From the NCBI GenBank assembly GCA_018402765.1, contig JAGYIE010000001.1, positions 868,001-932,000 on the forward strand: a DNA stretch of 64,000 nucleotides, given 5' to 3'. Position numbers and translations under genes: made by a program. This document shows, piece by piece, positions 35,901 to 43,858 of this stretch (position 1 is the first letter of the stretch; the number at the start of each line of letters is the position of its first letter). Below the pieces are notes generated by a model, which was given only the letters and a program-made list of their open reading frames with translations, ran no database searches and was not told the origin of the DNA. This DNA comes from Vicingaceae bacterium (GTDB taxonomy: Bacteria; Bacteroidota; Bacteroidia; Flavobacteriales_E; Vicingaceae).

Positions 35901-36806
35901 AGCTGCCTTTACAGAAGAAATTGTATCATTAAAATTAGATGTATCAGCAACACCATTTGGCATTGATGTCCACACTTTGATTGTATTAGGGGAACCTGCT
36001 GTAAACATTTTTGTTCCCAAAAATAAAGAAGCTGTATTACCAGATGAGGAATTTAATGTGTCGATTAATGTGGTGTAATTAATTGACGTTTGTGCAACTC
36101 CATTAAACTCCCAGTTAACAATCACCGAATCTAATTGATTAGAACCAAAATTGGCAATTGTTGCATAAATATCTTCCATACCTGCACAAAAAACTGAGGG
36201 CGAATCAACTGATAGCACTGCAGCGTCATTCGCACCTCCTAGTATAGAATAACGAATTCCTCCATTAAATTGGCGAGGGTGAAAAGTTGGATTAGGGGCA
36301 CCACCACCGTAACCTACAAGATTACCTGTTTCAATAGTTGCTATACCATCGGTAAAAGGCGCCGAAACACCTGCAGTACCTGTCGTATATCTTAAACTTC
36401 CGCCACCTACAAAAAATCCATAAGTTTGACCTGCTGGTATTAGTAATCCAAAATTTGCAGGAAGAGCCGTTATAGACCCATCGGTTACACCTGTTGAAAC
36501 TGTTAGACCTGTCCCGATTTGTGTCCAACCAGAAGCAGAAGAAATGGTAGGAGGTCCTGAAATAGCAGTTGGTGTATACCATACATCAAAAGAACCTGCT
36601 GCAGCAGTTACTAAGATTGAATCTAATAACATTGTTTGACCTGCAGTTATGTTAAATGTTACACCTGCACTGCCATTCCCTCCATTCAATGGGGGAACAG
36701 TATTTAGTGCAAATTGGGCCGAAGCCGATGTCGATAAAAGAATTATTAAAGCAAGCATTAAAAACTTACCTCTATCTTTAATCGATGAAGTTGTAGTTTT
36801 CATCAT
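29988..36806 (-). CDS. Giant T9SS-secreted beta-helix adhesin-like protein 2 (2272 aa)
   Basis: The signal peptide ends near residue 30 (LLSTSASAQ). Modules, approximate: unique N-terminal beta domain 32-190; CARDB-like 195-300; first right-handed beta-helix 303-758, ending in ANDIGAFNV; CARDB-like 760-870; second beta-helix 877-1310; fibronectin III-like 1312-1405; MAM-like 1410-1588; CARDB-like 1590-1697; MAM-like 1699-1885 (EFSWDGAVLQYSLDGGATW); CARDB-like 1890-1995; MAM-like 2005-2185; T9SS tail 2192-2272 (IQPNPTSGLV, EAGVYFVRI, KLIIK). From 877 onward it follows the order of protein 1, with one extra MAM-CARDB pair. The first helix and the N-terminal domain have no counterpart there. Likely a secreted or surface protein; the ligand is unknown. 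Confidence 0.85.
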   Translation of the reverse strand: MMKTTTSSIKDRGKFLMLALIILLSTSASAQFALNTVPPLNGGNGSAGVTFNITAGQTMLLDSILVTAAAGSFDVWYTPTAISGPPTISSASGWTQIGTGLTVSTGVTDGSITALPANFGLLIPAGQTYGFFVGGGSLRYTTGTAGVSAPFTDGIATIETGNLVGYGGGAPNPTFHPRQFNGGIRYSILGGANDAAVLSVDSPSVFCAGMEDIYATIANFGSNQLDSVIVNWEFNGVAQTSINYTTLIDTLNSSSGNTASLFLGTKMFTAGSPNTIKVWTSMPNGVADTSNFNDTISSVKAASLAGGAYTIDANGTPSASTYVSFTDFANAVSQFGICGNVTVNVATGSGPYIEQVNFNGINGAPNRSITINGNNEILSFASSSSTDRAVISIVNSSFISVDSLIIDATGGTYGYGVFVNGSNDISITNSLISTDATSTSSFFTGVLVSGSMTSAFTAASLSNFTFTGNTVSGGYYSLSMAGSSASLLNNIVIEDNVFQDWYFYGPRISYTDGLSLQRNDITRANRTASTTTYGVYSLGNQSMVMNRNAIHNLFDGITTSTSTCYPIYNSNDVPVGKEAVIMNNLIYNINHNGTIYGIYDLGSDNNLYYNNIISLDNAGSTAGITRGYYQSSTSAGSEFRNNIITITRGGSGAKHGIYLNGSIDAATNNNVFIGSTTGTNSYGYVGSNRTTLADFQAAGYGANDVEADPLYANIAADDYQPANLSLNAAGFPASQVVEDFNGVARVVSANDIGAFNVASPALDIAASSIDIATPFCVGSENVFVTVSNNGTSQVNSLTINWSINGVGQTPISYTTLIDTIGSTGGNSAQILLTNYAFAANTPVVFEAVVSGANGTVVPDAFPGNDTTSIAAGASISGTFTLDPNISPSATNFVTFADLSLALNSFGVCGPVTVNVTPGAYLESLTLNNVIGASSTNTITIDGGDSSATLLSHDGTSSFGTVSLDRVDYVTIKNMSIDYTGASGASVIVSNTNHISIQSSILTVDTNSTSSLLYPISISSSTTSHSTASSSDFFNVSNSIVKGGYYGIRAYGSTGNPVKGVSLVNNEFTKQYYYGLYFYYTDSVDIIGNTVDITDRANAFADGGYIYYTNNFVFTENLIKAPDYGMYFYDFGNYFPSTRRNVIANNMIYSDSDYGLYTYYLNSIDMFHNTVVSNSSSIPAVQIYSTTTYPMSGYDLRNNIFYSNGSFAMRTNYADTMFAALDYNNYYTSGTEMLSINLTSYSTLGAYITANSAFNANSLEGDPQFLNYPLDFHVLGGLVNDMGDNTVGIVIDIDGDARPASGSTVVDMGADEYTPPSCVPPTAVTFTNITITSADINFVGGVGSSWEYEYGPVGFTQGTGQLDTALTASIAITGLSSGTTYDVYVRELCSPTSASPIVGPYAFGTAFSIPLNEDFETFVVGNGGTSFANGWSNNSATTPRWEVEDASGADKNSFSTGPFYDATTPGVAGGKYMYLETSGGSLGSQNVLSSPAVFVPAAANALTLEFDYHMYGATMGELYVVVDTNNVSDTVVTIIGQQQTAGSDPFLTSTTPLTGYAGKSIVLRFIGVRGSSFTGDMAIDEVALFEPSAQEIGITAMTAPVTQCGLTSTEAVTIDITNFGLAAATGFTANLIVDGGATVTETVTASIAPAATLSYTFTATANLSAAGAHTVDAYVVLAGDPVQTNDSIFKSVTSIPLISSFPYVESFETGNGGWTANGATTFAHGVPGGTTIDTASDGTQAWVTNLTGIYNANEAGWIQSPCMDMSSLGIPILEFDVWWNCEFSWDGAVLQYSLDGGATWTKLGAFGDPGNWYTDNSVNALAALEPSQEGWTGTPGSGSWVPVRRLVDTLAGEPSVLFRFAFGSDGSVQNGDGFGMDNFRLYDSIQTNIQIDSMLTLLSDCGLNANEDIIVSLTNAGSTPYINTPITYVLNGGTPVTETITDTIRGGTSYAYTFNTQANFSVAGGYALDVYVSQSPADSIPSNDSLSVNIVRSPSTTIDSTSAIVSYDFEANNGDFSAYGANSSWAYGTPNTFYINAARSGTKAWVTGLATNHNANELSYLETQCFDMSGFSATEPLFMSFYTLFKTEIAADQVWLEYSTNNGGSWSKVMPSGSSINFYNNTTDNVWEGFSNGGVGTWIPVLNDVVGLGGNAKVKFRFVFSSNGTIENDGFGIDDFKINLAVGNNELFNGATSLSIQPNPTSGLVNITFGNYNNGDYQVDIVNMNGQMVSNNVMSIGSSFDTKTINLEGIEAGVYFVRIVNGETLTTQKLIIK

Positions 36807-37143
36807 AAAATAGTTTAATTGGTTTTAAATAAATAATTTAATAATGTAATTAACGAAAAGTTATCTCAACGTTAAAAAACAGATTAGAAAATTAAGCATT
36901 TGTTATGAATTATTCTCAATATCTTATATTTTTTGTGCATAAATACGTAGGTAAATTAGCAATGAATAACTAACGGACAATAAAAAAATGTTTGACATGT
37001 TATTTTAATGAATTTCAGATTTCATTTAAAATAGAAAATTAACGGTTAAAAAGTTAAATTTCCAACCCTAGCCATAACAACAACTGCCAAATCTTTTAAT
37101 AGTAAACACCAAACAAAACTATCACGATGAGGATATAAAATAG
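36807..37143. other. AT-rich upstream region of giant protein 2, no gene
   Basis: No ORF above 22 codons with good signals is present on either strand. The only match to the -7 consensus for the giant gene is TAGTTTTG on the minus strand at 37114-37121, about 308 nt upstream of the ATG. A short palindrome TACGTA lies in the middle, around 36944-36949. A long leader is possible. Confidence 0.4.
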
Positions 37144-37175
37144 AAATGCCAAGAAAGAAATCCTTCTTGGCATTT
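37144..37175 (-). terminator. Hairpin terminator of the pyrG-yidC-DUF6438 unit
   Basis: AAATGCCAAGAA at 37144-37155 pairs with TTCTTGGCATTT at 37164-37175. It begins 24 nt after the DUF6438 stop on the minus strand, followed by moderately T-rich sequence. Confidence 0.7.
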
Positions 37176-37198
37176 TTACTTTATCACGAATACTGTGA

Positions 37199-37783
37199 TT
37201 AGTACGTTTGCAATTCTTTATAATCCAACTTTAACAGTAAATTATCCATTTCCATTTCAAACTGCTTTAACTCCTGTGGACCTTTAACTCGATCTACCAC
37301 AACCTTTATATTGTCATCGTACTGAATTAACATTATCGTAGATGGCACATCTGTCATATTCCCGTCATATCGATCATTTAATTTAAAAAAGTTAATCTGA
37401 TTTGCCTTCTTCAATATAGTATCCATATCATCTTGACTAACTCTGCTCTCAAAAAAACCAATTAACTCAACATTTCTTTTGCCATGATACATAACATAGC
37501 CACTTTTAAAAACTGAAATATTATAAGTAGGACATCGACCAAAACAAGACGTCCTTTCAATTTTAAAAAATAAAGAATCAGATACCCCTTTAAGAATCCT
37601 ATTTTGCTGCTCCTTTGACTCATCAGGCCAATTTTCTGAATAGGTGGTATCAGCGATAGGGACGCTACTTTCAGATTTTTTAACTTCTGACTTTATTGAA
37701 CTTTTAGAACTTGACTCCTTTTTACTTTTACAAGAAAAAATTGATGTCAAAACTATGAGTGAAATAACTACTAATTTATTCAT
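37199..37783 (-). CDS. DUF6438 lipoprotein
   Basis: A 194-aa lipoprotein: the signal peptide MNKLVVISLIVLTSIFSC makes Cys18 the lipidation site. A Ser/Lys-rich linker runs to about 45. The region from about 70 to 190 matches the DUF6438 pattern, with IERTSCFGRCPTYNISVFKS near residue 76 (two Cys in CFGRC), GYVMYHGKRNV and ending in a helix. The function of the domain is unknown. It starts 4 nt after the yidC stop, so it is co-transcribed with pyrG and yidC, and a hairpin follows it. Confidence 0.82.
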   Translation of the reverse strand: MNKLVVISLIVLTSIFSCKSKKESSSKSSIKSEVKKSESSVPIADTTYSENWPDESKEQQNRILKGVSDSLFFKIERTSCFGRCPTYNISVFKSGYVMYHGKRNVELIGFFESRVSQDDMDTILKKANQINFFKLNDRYDGNMTDVPSTIMLIQYDDNIKVVVDRVKGPQELKQFEMEMDNLLLKLDYKELQTY

Positions 37784-37787
37784 TGGT

Positions 37788-39704
37788 CTATTTTTTGCCA
37801 GTTTTAGCTTGTTGTTCCTTCGCCATCTGCTCTAATCGCTGAGCAAACTTGGATTTCTTATTTGCCTTAGGGCGTTTTTTGTTAGCTTCAAGCTTAGCTC
37901 TAATTGCATCTTCGTTTATAAATACCTTTTGTATCAAAAGTGTTTGCAATAAAGAAATAACGTTAGCTAAGAAATAATAGTAACTCAATCCTGCAGGATA
38001 GCTATTGAAGAAAAACAGCATCATTACGGGCATAAGATACATCATAATTTTCATCTGAGCAGCCATTGGACCCTCAGCTGTTGCACCCATACCCATTTGA
38101 CTATTGAACTTGGTATAAAAAGCCAATGAAATTGCCATTAAAATGGTAAATAAACTAACGTGATCACCATAAAATGGAATACTAAAACCAAGATCTAAAA
38201 CTGAGTCAAATGTAGATAAGTCTGTTGCCCATAAAAAGGATTCTTGCCTTAGCTCAATAGATGCAGGGAAGAACTTAAACATCGCAATCAAAATTGGCAT
38301 TTGAATCAACATAGGAATGCATCCTGCCAAAGGATTCACACCTGTCTGTCGATACAAAGCCATTGTTGCCTGTTGCTTTTTCATTGCATCGTCACCATGT
38401 TTAGCATTTATTTCTGCAATCTCGGGCTTTAGAACTCTCATTTTTGCACCTGACATATAGGTCTTATAGGTAATAGGAAAGAGCACTAATTTTAATAATA
38501 TGGTCAATATTAGTATAATAACGCCATAACTAAGCGCCGTACTATCCAAAACATTAAAAACAGGAATAACCGCATACTCGTTAATCCATCCTAAAATCCA
38601 CCAACCTAAATCGATAATCTGTTCGAGTCCAATACCATAAGATTGAAGCAAATCATGCTTATTAGGGCCAAAAAAGAAAGACAAACCGAATGTTTCGTTA
38701 TCTCCACCTCCGAAAGGCACACTTAAGGAAGTACTTAACGCCTTAATGTATTTTGAAGAATCTTCATAAGTCTCCGTTTCACCATATGCATTGTATTTAG
38801 AGAAAGCATTATCGGCAATTATTGTGGTATTAAAAAATTGTTGTTTTAACGACACCCATTTAATGTCGGCGTCAAAGGTCTCCTTCTCGTCACTTCTTTC
38901 AGAAATATAATCAACATCTTGTTCATCATATTTATAATAAACTGTTGATTTTTCAACCTGACTTTGTCTACTTTTCTCTAGACTCGGTGTGCTAACCTTC
39001 CAGTCTAACAGAAGCTCTGAGGTCCTTGGTGCTAATACCTTCTCCAAGCCAACCATATTAATATCCGCACCAATTAAATAGTCATCTCCTTTAATACTGT
39101 ATTTATATTCTAGATAGCTTCCGTCTGTCGTATTTAATCTAAACGATATATTTTTTTCGTTATCCCCTGTAACTGTAAAGCCATCACTACTGGCGATAAA
39201 ACCAAGCTCTTCTGTTACAATATTCTTGTTTGAACGAGTAAAAAAGTTCAACCCAAACCTTGACCTTTCATCTAATAAAATTAGCGGCATGGAGTCAAAG
39301 GTCTGATAGCCTTTTAACTCAACGCGTTTTACAGATCCTCCTTTGGTAGAAAAAGTAACGATCATTACATCATTTTCTATTACAATATCCTTTTCCTTAA
39401 CTTGTGCTGAAGAACTAAACTCTCCATAAGCAGCGGACATTTGTATTTGTGCAATAGAATCTCTATAGAATTGGGTTGCAGAATCAAGTGGAATAATTTC
39501 CTCTGAAACAACATTACTTACCTCCATTGCAACCTTAGACGACTGTTCAATAAGATCTTGTGATCTTTCTGATTTTACTAATGCTATTGAGTCGTTTCTA
39601 AGCTTAGCTGCATCAATTTCTTCTTGTGAGGGTTGGTTTAAGATTCCGAAACCAATAATAATGGCTCCGATTAATAACAACCCAATCAGTGAATTCTTAT
39701 CCAT
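37788..39704 (-). CDS. yidC: Membrane protein insertase YidC
   Basis: YidC inserts inner membrane proteins with or without SecYEG. The 638-aa protein has an N-terminal anchor (SLIGLLLIGAIIIGFGIL), a large periplasmic domain about 60-370, and the conserved five-helix Oxa1 core about 375-600. The core has LGWWILGWINEYAVIPVFNV, the cytoplasmic loop MRVLKPEIAEINAKHGDDAM and QQATMALYRQTGVNPLAGCI. The C-tail is basic (KKRPKANKKSKFAQRLEQ), consistent with ribosome contact. It follows pyrG by 6 nt and precedes the DUF6438 gene by 4 nt. The rpmH-rnpA-yidC order of other phyla is not kept. Confidence 0.96.
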   Translation of the reverse strand: MDKNSLIGLLLIGAIIIGFGILNQPSQEEIDAAKLRNDSIALVKSERSQDLIEQSSKVAMEVSNVVSEEIIPLDSATQFYRDSIAQIQMSAAYGEFSSSAQVKEKDIVIENDVMIVTFSTKGGSVKRVELKGYQTFDSMPLILLDERSRFGLNFFTRSNKNIVTEELGFIASSDGFTVTGDNEKNISFRLNTTDGSYLEYKYSIKGDDYLIGADINMVGLEKVLAPRTSELLLDWKVSTPSLEKSRQSQVEKSTVYYKYDEQDVDYISERSDEKETFDADIKWVSLKQQFFNTTIIADNAFSKYNAYGETETYEDSSKYIKALSTSLSVPFGGGDNETFGLSFFFGPNKHDLLQSYGIGLEQIIDLGWWILGWINEYAVIPVFNVLDSTALSYGVIILILTILLKLVLFPITYKTYMSGAKMRVLKPEIAEINAKHGDDAMKKQQATMALYRQTGVNPLAGCIPMLIQMPILIAMFKFFPASIELRQESFLWATDLSTFDSVLDLGFSIPFYGDHVSLFTILMAISLAFYTKFNSQMGMGATAEGPMAAQMKIMMYLMPVMMLFFFNSYPAGLSYYYFLANVISLLQTLLIQKVFINEDAIRAKLEANKKRPKANKKSKFAQRLEQMAKEQQAKTGKK

Positions 39705-39710
39705 TTGAAT

Positions 39711-41321
39711 TTATTTCTTATTTTTAATAGAAGCCTTAATAAACTTCACAAACAAAGGATGTGGATTTACCACAGTACTTTTATACTCAGGGTGGAATTG
39801 AACACCCACAAACCATGGGTGATTGGCTACCTCAACAATTTCTACTAACCCTCCGTTAGGATTAATTCCAGTTGCTACCATTCCATTTTTTTCAAAGTCA
39901 GCCATGTACTTGTTATTAAACTCATATCGGTGACGATGACGCTCTGTAATTAATTCGGTTCCATAAGCATCATGCGCTTTAGTCCCCTGTGTAATCGCAC
40001 ATGGATAAGCACCTAAACGCATAGTACCACCCTTATCAGAAACACCCTCTTGGTCTTTCATTAAGTAAATTACAGGGTTAGCTGTTGCATTATTCATTTC
40101 TGTTGAATGAGCGTCCTTTAGGCCTACAACATTTCTTGCAAACTCTATTACTGCGCATTGCATACCTAAACAAATTCCTAAAAATGGAATATTATTTACT
40201 CTTGCGTATCGAACAGCACAAATCTTGCCTTCAATTCCTCTCTCTCCAAAACCGGGTGCTACTATCAAACCATCCAAATTATCAAGTTCCTCAGCACAAT
40301 TTTCAGCATTTAGTGACTCGGAATGAATCCACTTAACTTCTACTTTCGCTTTATTCGAAACACCTGAATGAATAAGGGATTCATTGATAGAAATATATGA
40401 ATCCCTCAGCTCTATGTACTTACCGATTAAGCCAATGGTAACCGTTTCAACTGGATTCTTCAAATCGGTGAGGAAAGAACGCCACTTTTTTAATTTAGGC
40501 GTTTCTCCATGAGGAAGATTTAATTTATTTAAAACAACTAAATCAAGCTGCTCTTCTTGCATTTTTAATGGAACTTCATAAATTGTATCTACATTAATCG
40601 ACTCGATAACAGCATCTTTAGAAATGTTACAGAACAAAGCTACTTTATGCTTAACATCTGATGTAAGATGATGCTCTGTTCTAAGCACTAATACATCAGC
40701 TTGAACTCCACTCTCCAAGAGTTGTTTTACTGAGTGTTGTGTAGGCTTAGTTTTTAATTCTCCCGATGAAGCTAAATAAGGAACTAATGTTAAATGTATA
40801 ACAATACAATCTACTTCGGTGTCCCATTTTAATTGTCTTACAGCTTCTATGTAAGGCAATGACTCAATATCTCCTACAGTACCCCCAATCTCTGTAATAA
40901 CAATATCATGCTGATTATCTATACCTAATATTTGAATTCGTCGTTTAATTTCATCTGTAATGTGAGGAATTACCTGAACTGTTTTGCCTAAAAACTCCCC
41001 TGCTCTCTCCTTGTTAATGACAGACTGATAAATTCTACCAGTAGTAACATTGTTACCTTGAGAGGTATTTACATTTAAATACCGCTCATAATGACCTAAG
41101 TCCAAATCTGTTTCTGCACCATCTTCTGTAACAAAACATTCACCGTGTTCATAAGGATTTAAAGTACCCGGATCTATATTGATGTAAGGATCCAGTTTCT
41201 GAATAGTTACTGAATAACCTCTTGCTTGTAAAAGCTTTGCTAAGGATGCTGAGATAATACCTTTACCTAATGAAGATGTTACGCCTCCGGTAACGAAGAC
41301 ATATTTAGTGGACGAAGCCAT
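39711..41321 (-). CDS. pyrG: CTP synthase
   Basis: CTP synthase aminates UTP to CTP with glutamine and ATP. The 536-aa product has the N-terminal synthetase domain (YVFVTGGVTSSLGKGI, DPYINIDPGTLNPYEHGE, ITEIGGTVGDIES) and a C-terminal class I glutamine amidotransferase domain. That domain has PFLGICLGMQ (nucleophile Cys near 380) and VGVQFHPEYKS (His and Glu of the triad). Length and motifs are normal. It heads a probable pyrG-yidC-DUF6438 unit. No TAnnTTTG box was found at a convincing position upstream. Confidence 0.97.
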   Translation of the reverse strand: MASSTKYVFVTGGVTSSLGKGIISASLAKLLQARGYSVTIQKLDPYINIDPGTLNPYEHGECFVTEDGAETDLDLGHYERYLNVNTSQGNNVTTGRIYQSVINKERAGEFLGKTVQVIPHITDEIKRRIQILGIDNQHDIVITEIGGTVGDIESLPYIEAVRQLKWDTEVDCIVIHLTLVPYLASSGELKTKPTQHSVKQLLESGVQADVLVLRTEHHLTSDVKHKVALFCNISKDAVIESINVDTIYEVPLKMQEEQLDLVVLNKLNLPHGETPKLKKWRSFLTDLKNPVETVTIGLIGKYIELRDSYISINESLIHSGVSNKAKVEVKWIHSESLNAENCAEELDNLDGLIVAPGFGERGIEGKICAVRYARVNNIPFLGICLGMQCAVIEFARNVVGLKDAHSTEMNNATANPVIYLMKDQEGVSDKGGTMRLGAYPCAITQGTKAHDAYGTELITERHRHRYEFNNKYMADFEKNGMVATGINPNGGLVEIVEVANHPWFVGVQFHPEYKSTVVNPHPLFVKFIKASIKNKK

Positions 41322-41395
41322 AGAACAAAAATTTACAGTTTGCTTGTGAAAAAACTGTGAGTAAAATTAAGATAATAAATGTGTCTACAAAAGCA

Positions 41396-41421
41396 AAAAT
41401 GCGGCTAAGCCGCATTTTTTT
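41396..41421 (-). terminator. Terminator overlapping the end of the TonB receptor gene
   Basis: ATGCGGCT / AGCCGCAT form a perfect 8-bp stem, extended by A/T pairs, with a single-base loop in the symmetric reading. On the minus strand a run of T follows. It directly abuts the stop at 41420. Confidence 0.8.
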
Positions 41422-43768
41422 AAAAGGTCAAACTAATTCCTATACTTGGTAGAATCGGTAATTGATCTACACGTTCGTTTGTGGTTCTATTTACATAGAA
41501 GATATTTTTTCGGTCATATACATTGGTAACGCTTGCTGTAGCCTCCAAAATTGAATTTTCTGAAAGTGTAAACTTTCGTTTCAAACTTATATCAAGTCGA
41601 TGGTAATAGGGCAATCGACCTCCGTTTAACTCACCGTATTTAATCCCTAATTCACCATTTTGAGAAACATAATCTACTCCTAAACCATTTTGGAAGCTTG
41701 ATTGCTCATAAAATCCGGCGGTTTGGGTAAATGGAAATCCTGATCCAAAATTCCACCTTGTATCAAACGACCACTCCCGATCTTCTCCAAAGGCATATGT
41801 TCCAACTAAATTAATATTATGTCTTCTGTCAAATATTGGTGCATAAGTCTGAACACCATCCCATCGAGTAACTTTTCCTAATGAATATACTGCCCATAAA
41901 CTAATTTGTTTTTTCTCATACTTAAAAACAATATCAACACCGTAAGCATCGCCTGTTTCTACGACGTAATCTGAGCGTAAAACCTCAGGAACAAAGTCAT
42001 CGCTATTTTCATCATTATAAGGAGCTTCATCTTTAAATGCCTTATTTCTGTTCAAGTTTGTTACTTGATTAAATCGCTTGAAATATCCTTCCACATTTAC
42101 ATTTAAATTTGGTGTGATATCATACTCAAATCCCACAATAAGGTGTCTTGCTTTTTGCAGTCTACTATCGATTGAAGTTGTTGAACCGTCTTCATTTACA
42201 ATATTATCAGGAAGGTTTGTAGGTCCTGACAAGAAACCGTAAAATAAATTTACGACATCTCTATCAGATGAAGCTGACATTAGGTTTTGAGCATAAATAC
42301 CGGATGCTGCTTTAATTCTAAACCTATCTGTGGCATTGAATTTAACTCCTAGCCTTGGCTCAGGTGAAAGCTCTGATAAAGAGGCAAAGTAATGAAGTCT
42401 TAAACCAGGCTCGAAAACGAATTTACCTTTATTAATGGTATAGGTAAAATATCCTGCTATTTCTGTTGTATTCTCAACTTGCTCGATTAGGTTTTTAGAA
42501 GCGTTAACAAATGAGAAGTCGGTTTTAAATCCATTTATTTCAAAACCGTATTTTGCCTCATTTGCTCCGTTAAAAGAGGTAAAGTTCATTCCCATATTAA
42601 AGCCATTGATTGCACTTCGCCTATCAGTTATTCCTGATGTAAGATCACTCTCATCTATACTCGTTTCATATTTAGAGTACGCAAACACCCCCTCCATTAA
42701 CAATTGAGAACGAGCGGGAATCAACACAAAGTTAGATCCAAAACCGACTGAATTCCATTGAATTGCAGCTAAATCGGGATAATTAACACCATCGGTAAAA
42801 TTGAAACCAAAAAAGTTAATTTTTGAACCATTATCAGCATTTAGTGAAACTTTTCCATATAAATCTCTCCACTCAAAAGGTAAACCTTCATCATTTACAT
42901 AAGAATACAGTTCTTTTGATGTTCGGTCTATATATGAGCTCTTAGCAGAAAACAAGAATGAACTACTTCCACCACCATCAGTCGAGGATTTTTTTAAAGG
43001 ACCTTCTAAAAGCGCTTTAGCTCCAAATGTAGTCGAAGAAATTTTTCCGGCCAATCTTTTCTTATTTCCATCTCTTGTAGAAATATCCATTATTGATGAA
43101 ATCCTTCCACCGTATTCTGCTCCATAACCTCCTGTATAAACGTCAGCGCTCTTCATTATATCCGTATCAAAAACTGAAAATAAACCGATAGAGTGAAATG
43201 GATTATAAATGATCATACCATCCAAAAGGACTTTATTTTGGATTGGTGATCCACCTCTTATGTAAAGCTGTCCTCCTTGATCTCCTGTAAATACGACTCC
43301 AGGAAGCACTTGTAAATACTGCGCTAAGTCAGGCTCTCCTCCAATTGAAGGCATTTTACTAATTTCTTTAGGCGTAAGCTTCGTCACAGACATCTTCACT
43401 GTTGTTTGCGACTCAATTCTATCGGCAGAAATGGTTACACCACCAAGGTTTACACTTGCTTCTTCTATGTATAGTTTAACACTTTCAATACCGTTTTTTC
43501 GAAGCTCAACTTTAGCATAAGCTGTATCGTATCCTAAACCTGTAGCCATAACAGTGTATGAGCCTTCTGCTAATCGTGTTATAGTAAAATAACCATTATC
43601 ATTTGTTGGAGCTCCAAATGTTGTTCCTTTTAGGATTACATTGGTATACATAATTGGCTCTCCAGACTTTTTGTTATAAACAAAGCCTCTAATATTCCCA
43701 GATTGAGCTAAAACAGTTAGTGTAGAACTTGCAAAAACAATTGCAAGCATTAATAGATACTTTCGCAT
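41420..43768 (-). CDS. TonB-dependent outer membrane receptor with CarboxypepD-regulatory-like N-terminus
   Basis: A 782-aa outer membrane protein. The signal peptide runs to about residue 21 (TLTVLAQ). Residues 23-110 form a carboxypeptidase-regulatory-like beta domain (GNIRGFVYNKKSGEPIMYTN). The plug domain covers about 120-230 (LAQYLQVLPGVVFTGDQGGQ, LYIRGGSPIQNKVLLDGMII, YGAEYGGRIS). The rest is a beta barrel ending in the typical terminal Phe (IGISLTF). It would import a bulky substrate with energy from TonB-ExbBD; the substrate is unknown. No SusD-like lipoprotein gene is adjacent, so it is not part of a polysaccharide utilisation locus. It has a promoter box 30 nt upstream and its own terminator. 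Confidence 0.92.
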   Translation of the reverse strand: MRKYLLMLAIVFASSTLTVLAQSGNIRGFVYNKKSGEPIMYTNVILKGTTFGAPTNDNGYFTITRLAEGSYTVMATGLGYDTAYAKVELRKNGIESVKLYIEEASVNLGGVTISADRIESQTTVKMSVTKLTPKEISKMPSIGGEPDLAQYLQVLPGVVFTGDQGGQLYIRGGSPIQNKVLLDGMIIYNPFHSIGLFSVFDTDIMKSADVYTGGYGAEYGGRISSIMDISTRDGNKKRLAGKISSTTFGAKALLEGPLKKSSTDGGGSSSFLFSAKSSYIDRTSKELYSYVNDEGLPFEWRDLYGKVSLNADNGSKINFFGFNFTDGVNYPDLAAIQWNSVGFGSNFVLIPARSQLLMEGVFAYSKYETSIDESDLTSGITDRRSAINGFNMGMNFTSFNGANEAKYGFEINGFKTDFSFVNASKNLIEQVENTTEIAGYFTYTINKGKFVFEPGLRLHYFASLSELSPEPRLGVKFNATDRFRIKAASGIYAQNLMSASSDRDVVNLFYGFLSGPTNLPDNIVNEDGSTTSIDSRLQKARHLIVGFEYDITPNLNVNVEGYFKRFNQVTNLNRNKAFKDEAPYNDENSDDFVPEVLRSDYVVETGDAYGVDIVFKYEKKQISLWAVYSLGKVTRWDGVQTYAPIFDRRHNINLVGTYAFGEDREWSFDTRWNFGSGFPFTQTAGFYEQSSFQNGLGVDYVSQNGELGIKYGELNGGRLPYYHRLDISLKRKFTLSENSILEATASVTNVYDRKNIFYVNRTTNERVDQLPILPSIGISLTF

Positions 43769-43797
43769 AGAAGTTCTTATGTTTTTTTAAGAAGGGT

Positions 43798-43805
43798 CAA
43801 ATATA
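43798..43805 (-). promoter_or_regulatory. Candidate -7 box TATATTTG for the TonB receptor
   Basis: The minus-strand TATATTTG matches TAnnTTTG and lies 29 nt before the ATG at 43768. Confidence 0.45.
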
Positions 43806-43858
43806 CATAAATGACTCGTTAATCGAATTTGTAGACACCAAACTGTTTAAAATGTTGC

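Noticed and set aside
24599-36806. Recent perfect duplication or assembly artefact of the giant genes
   Set aside because: Shared regions have drifted at the DNA level throughout and the module content differs, so this is an old duplication rather than an assembly error.
41420-43768. SusC-type polysaccharide utilisation locus
   Set aside because: No SusD-like lipoprotein or glycoside hydrolase gene lies next to the TonB-dependent receptor.
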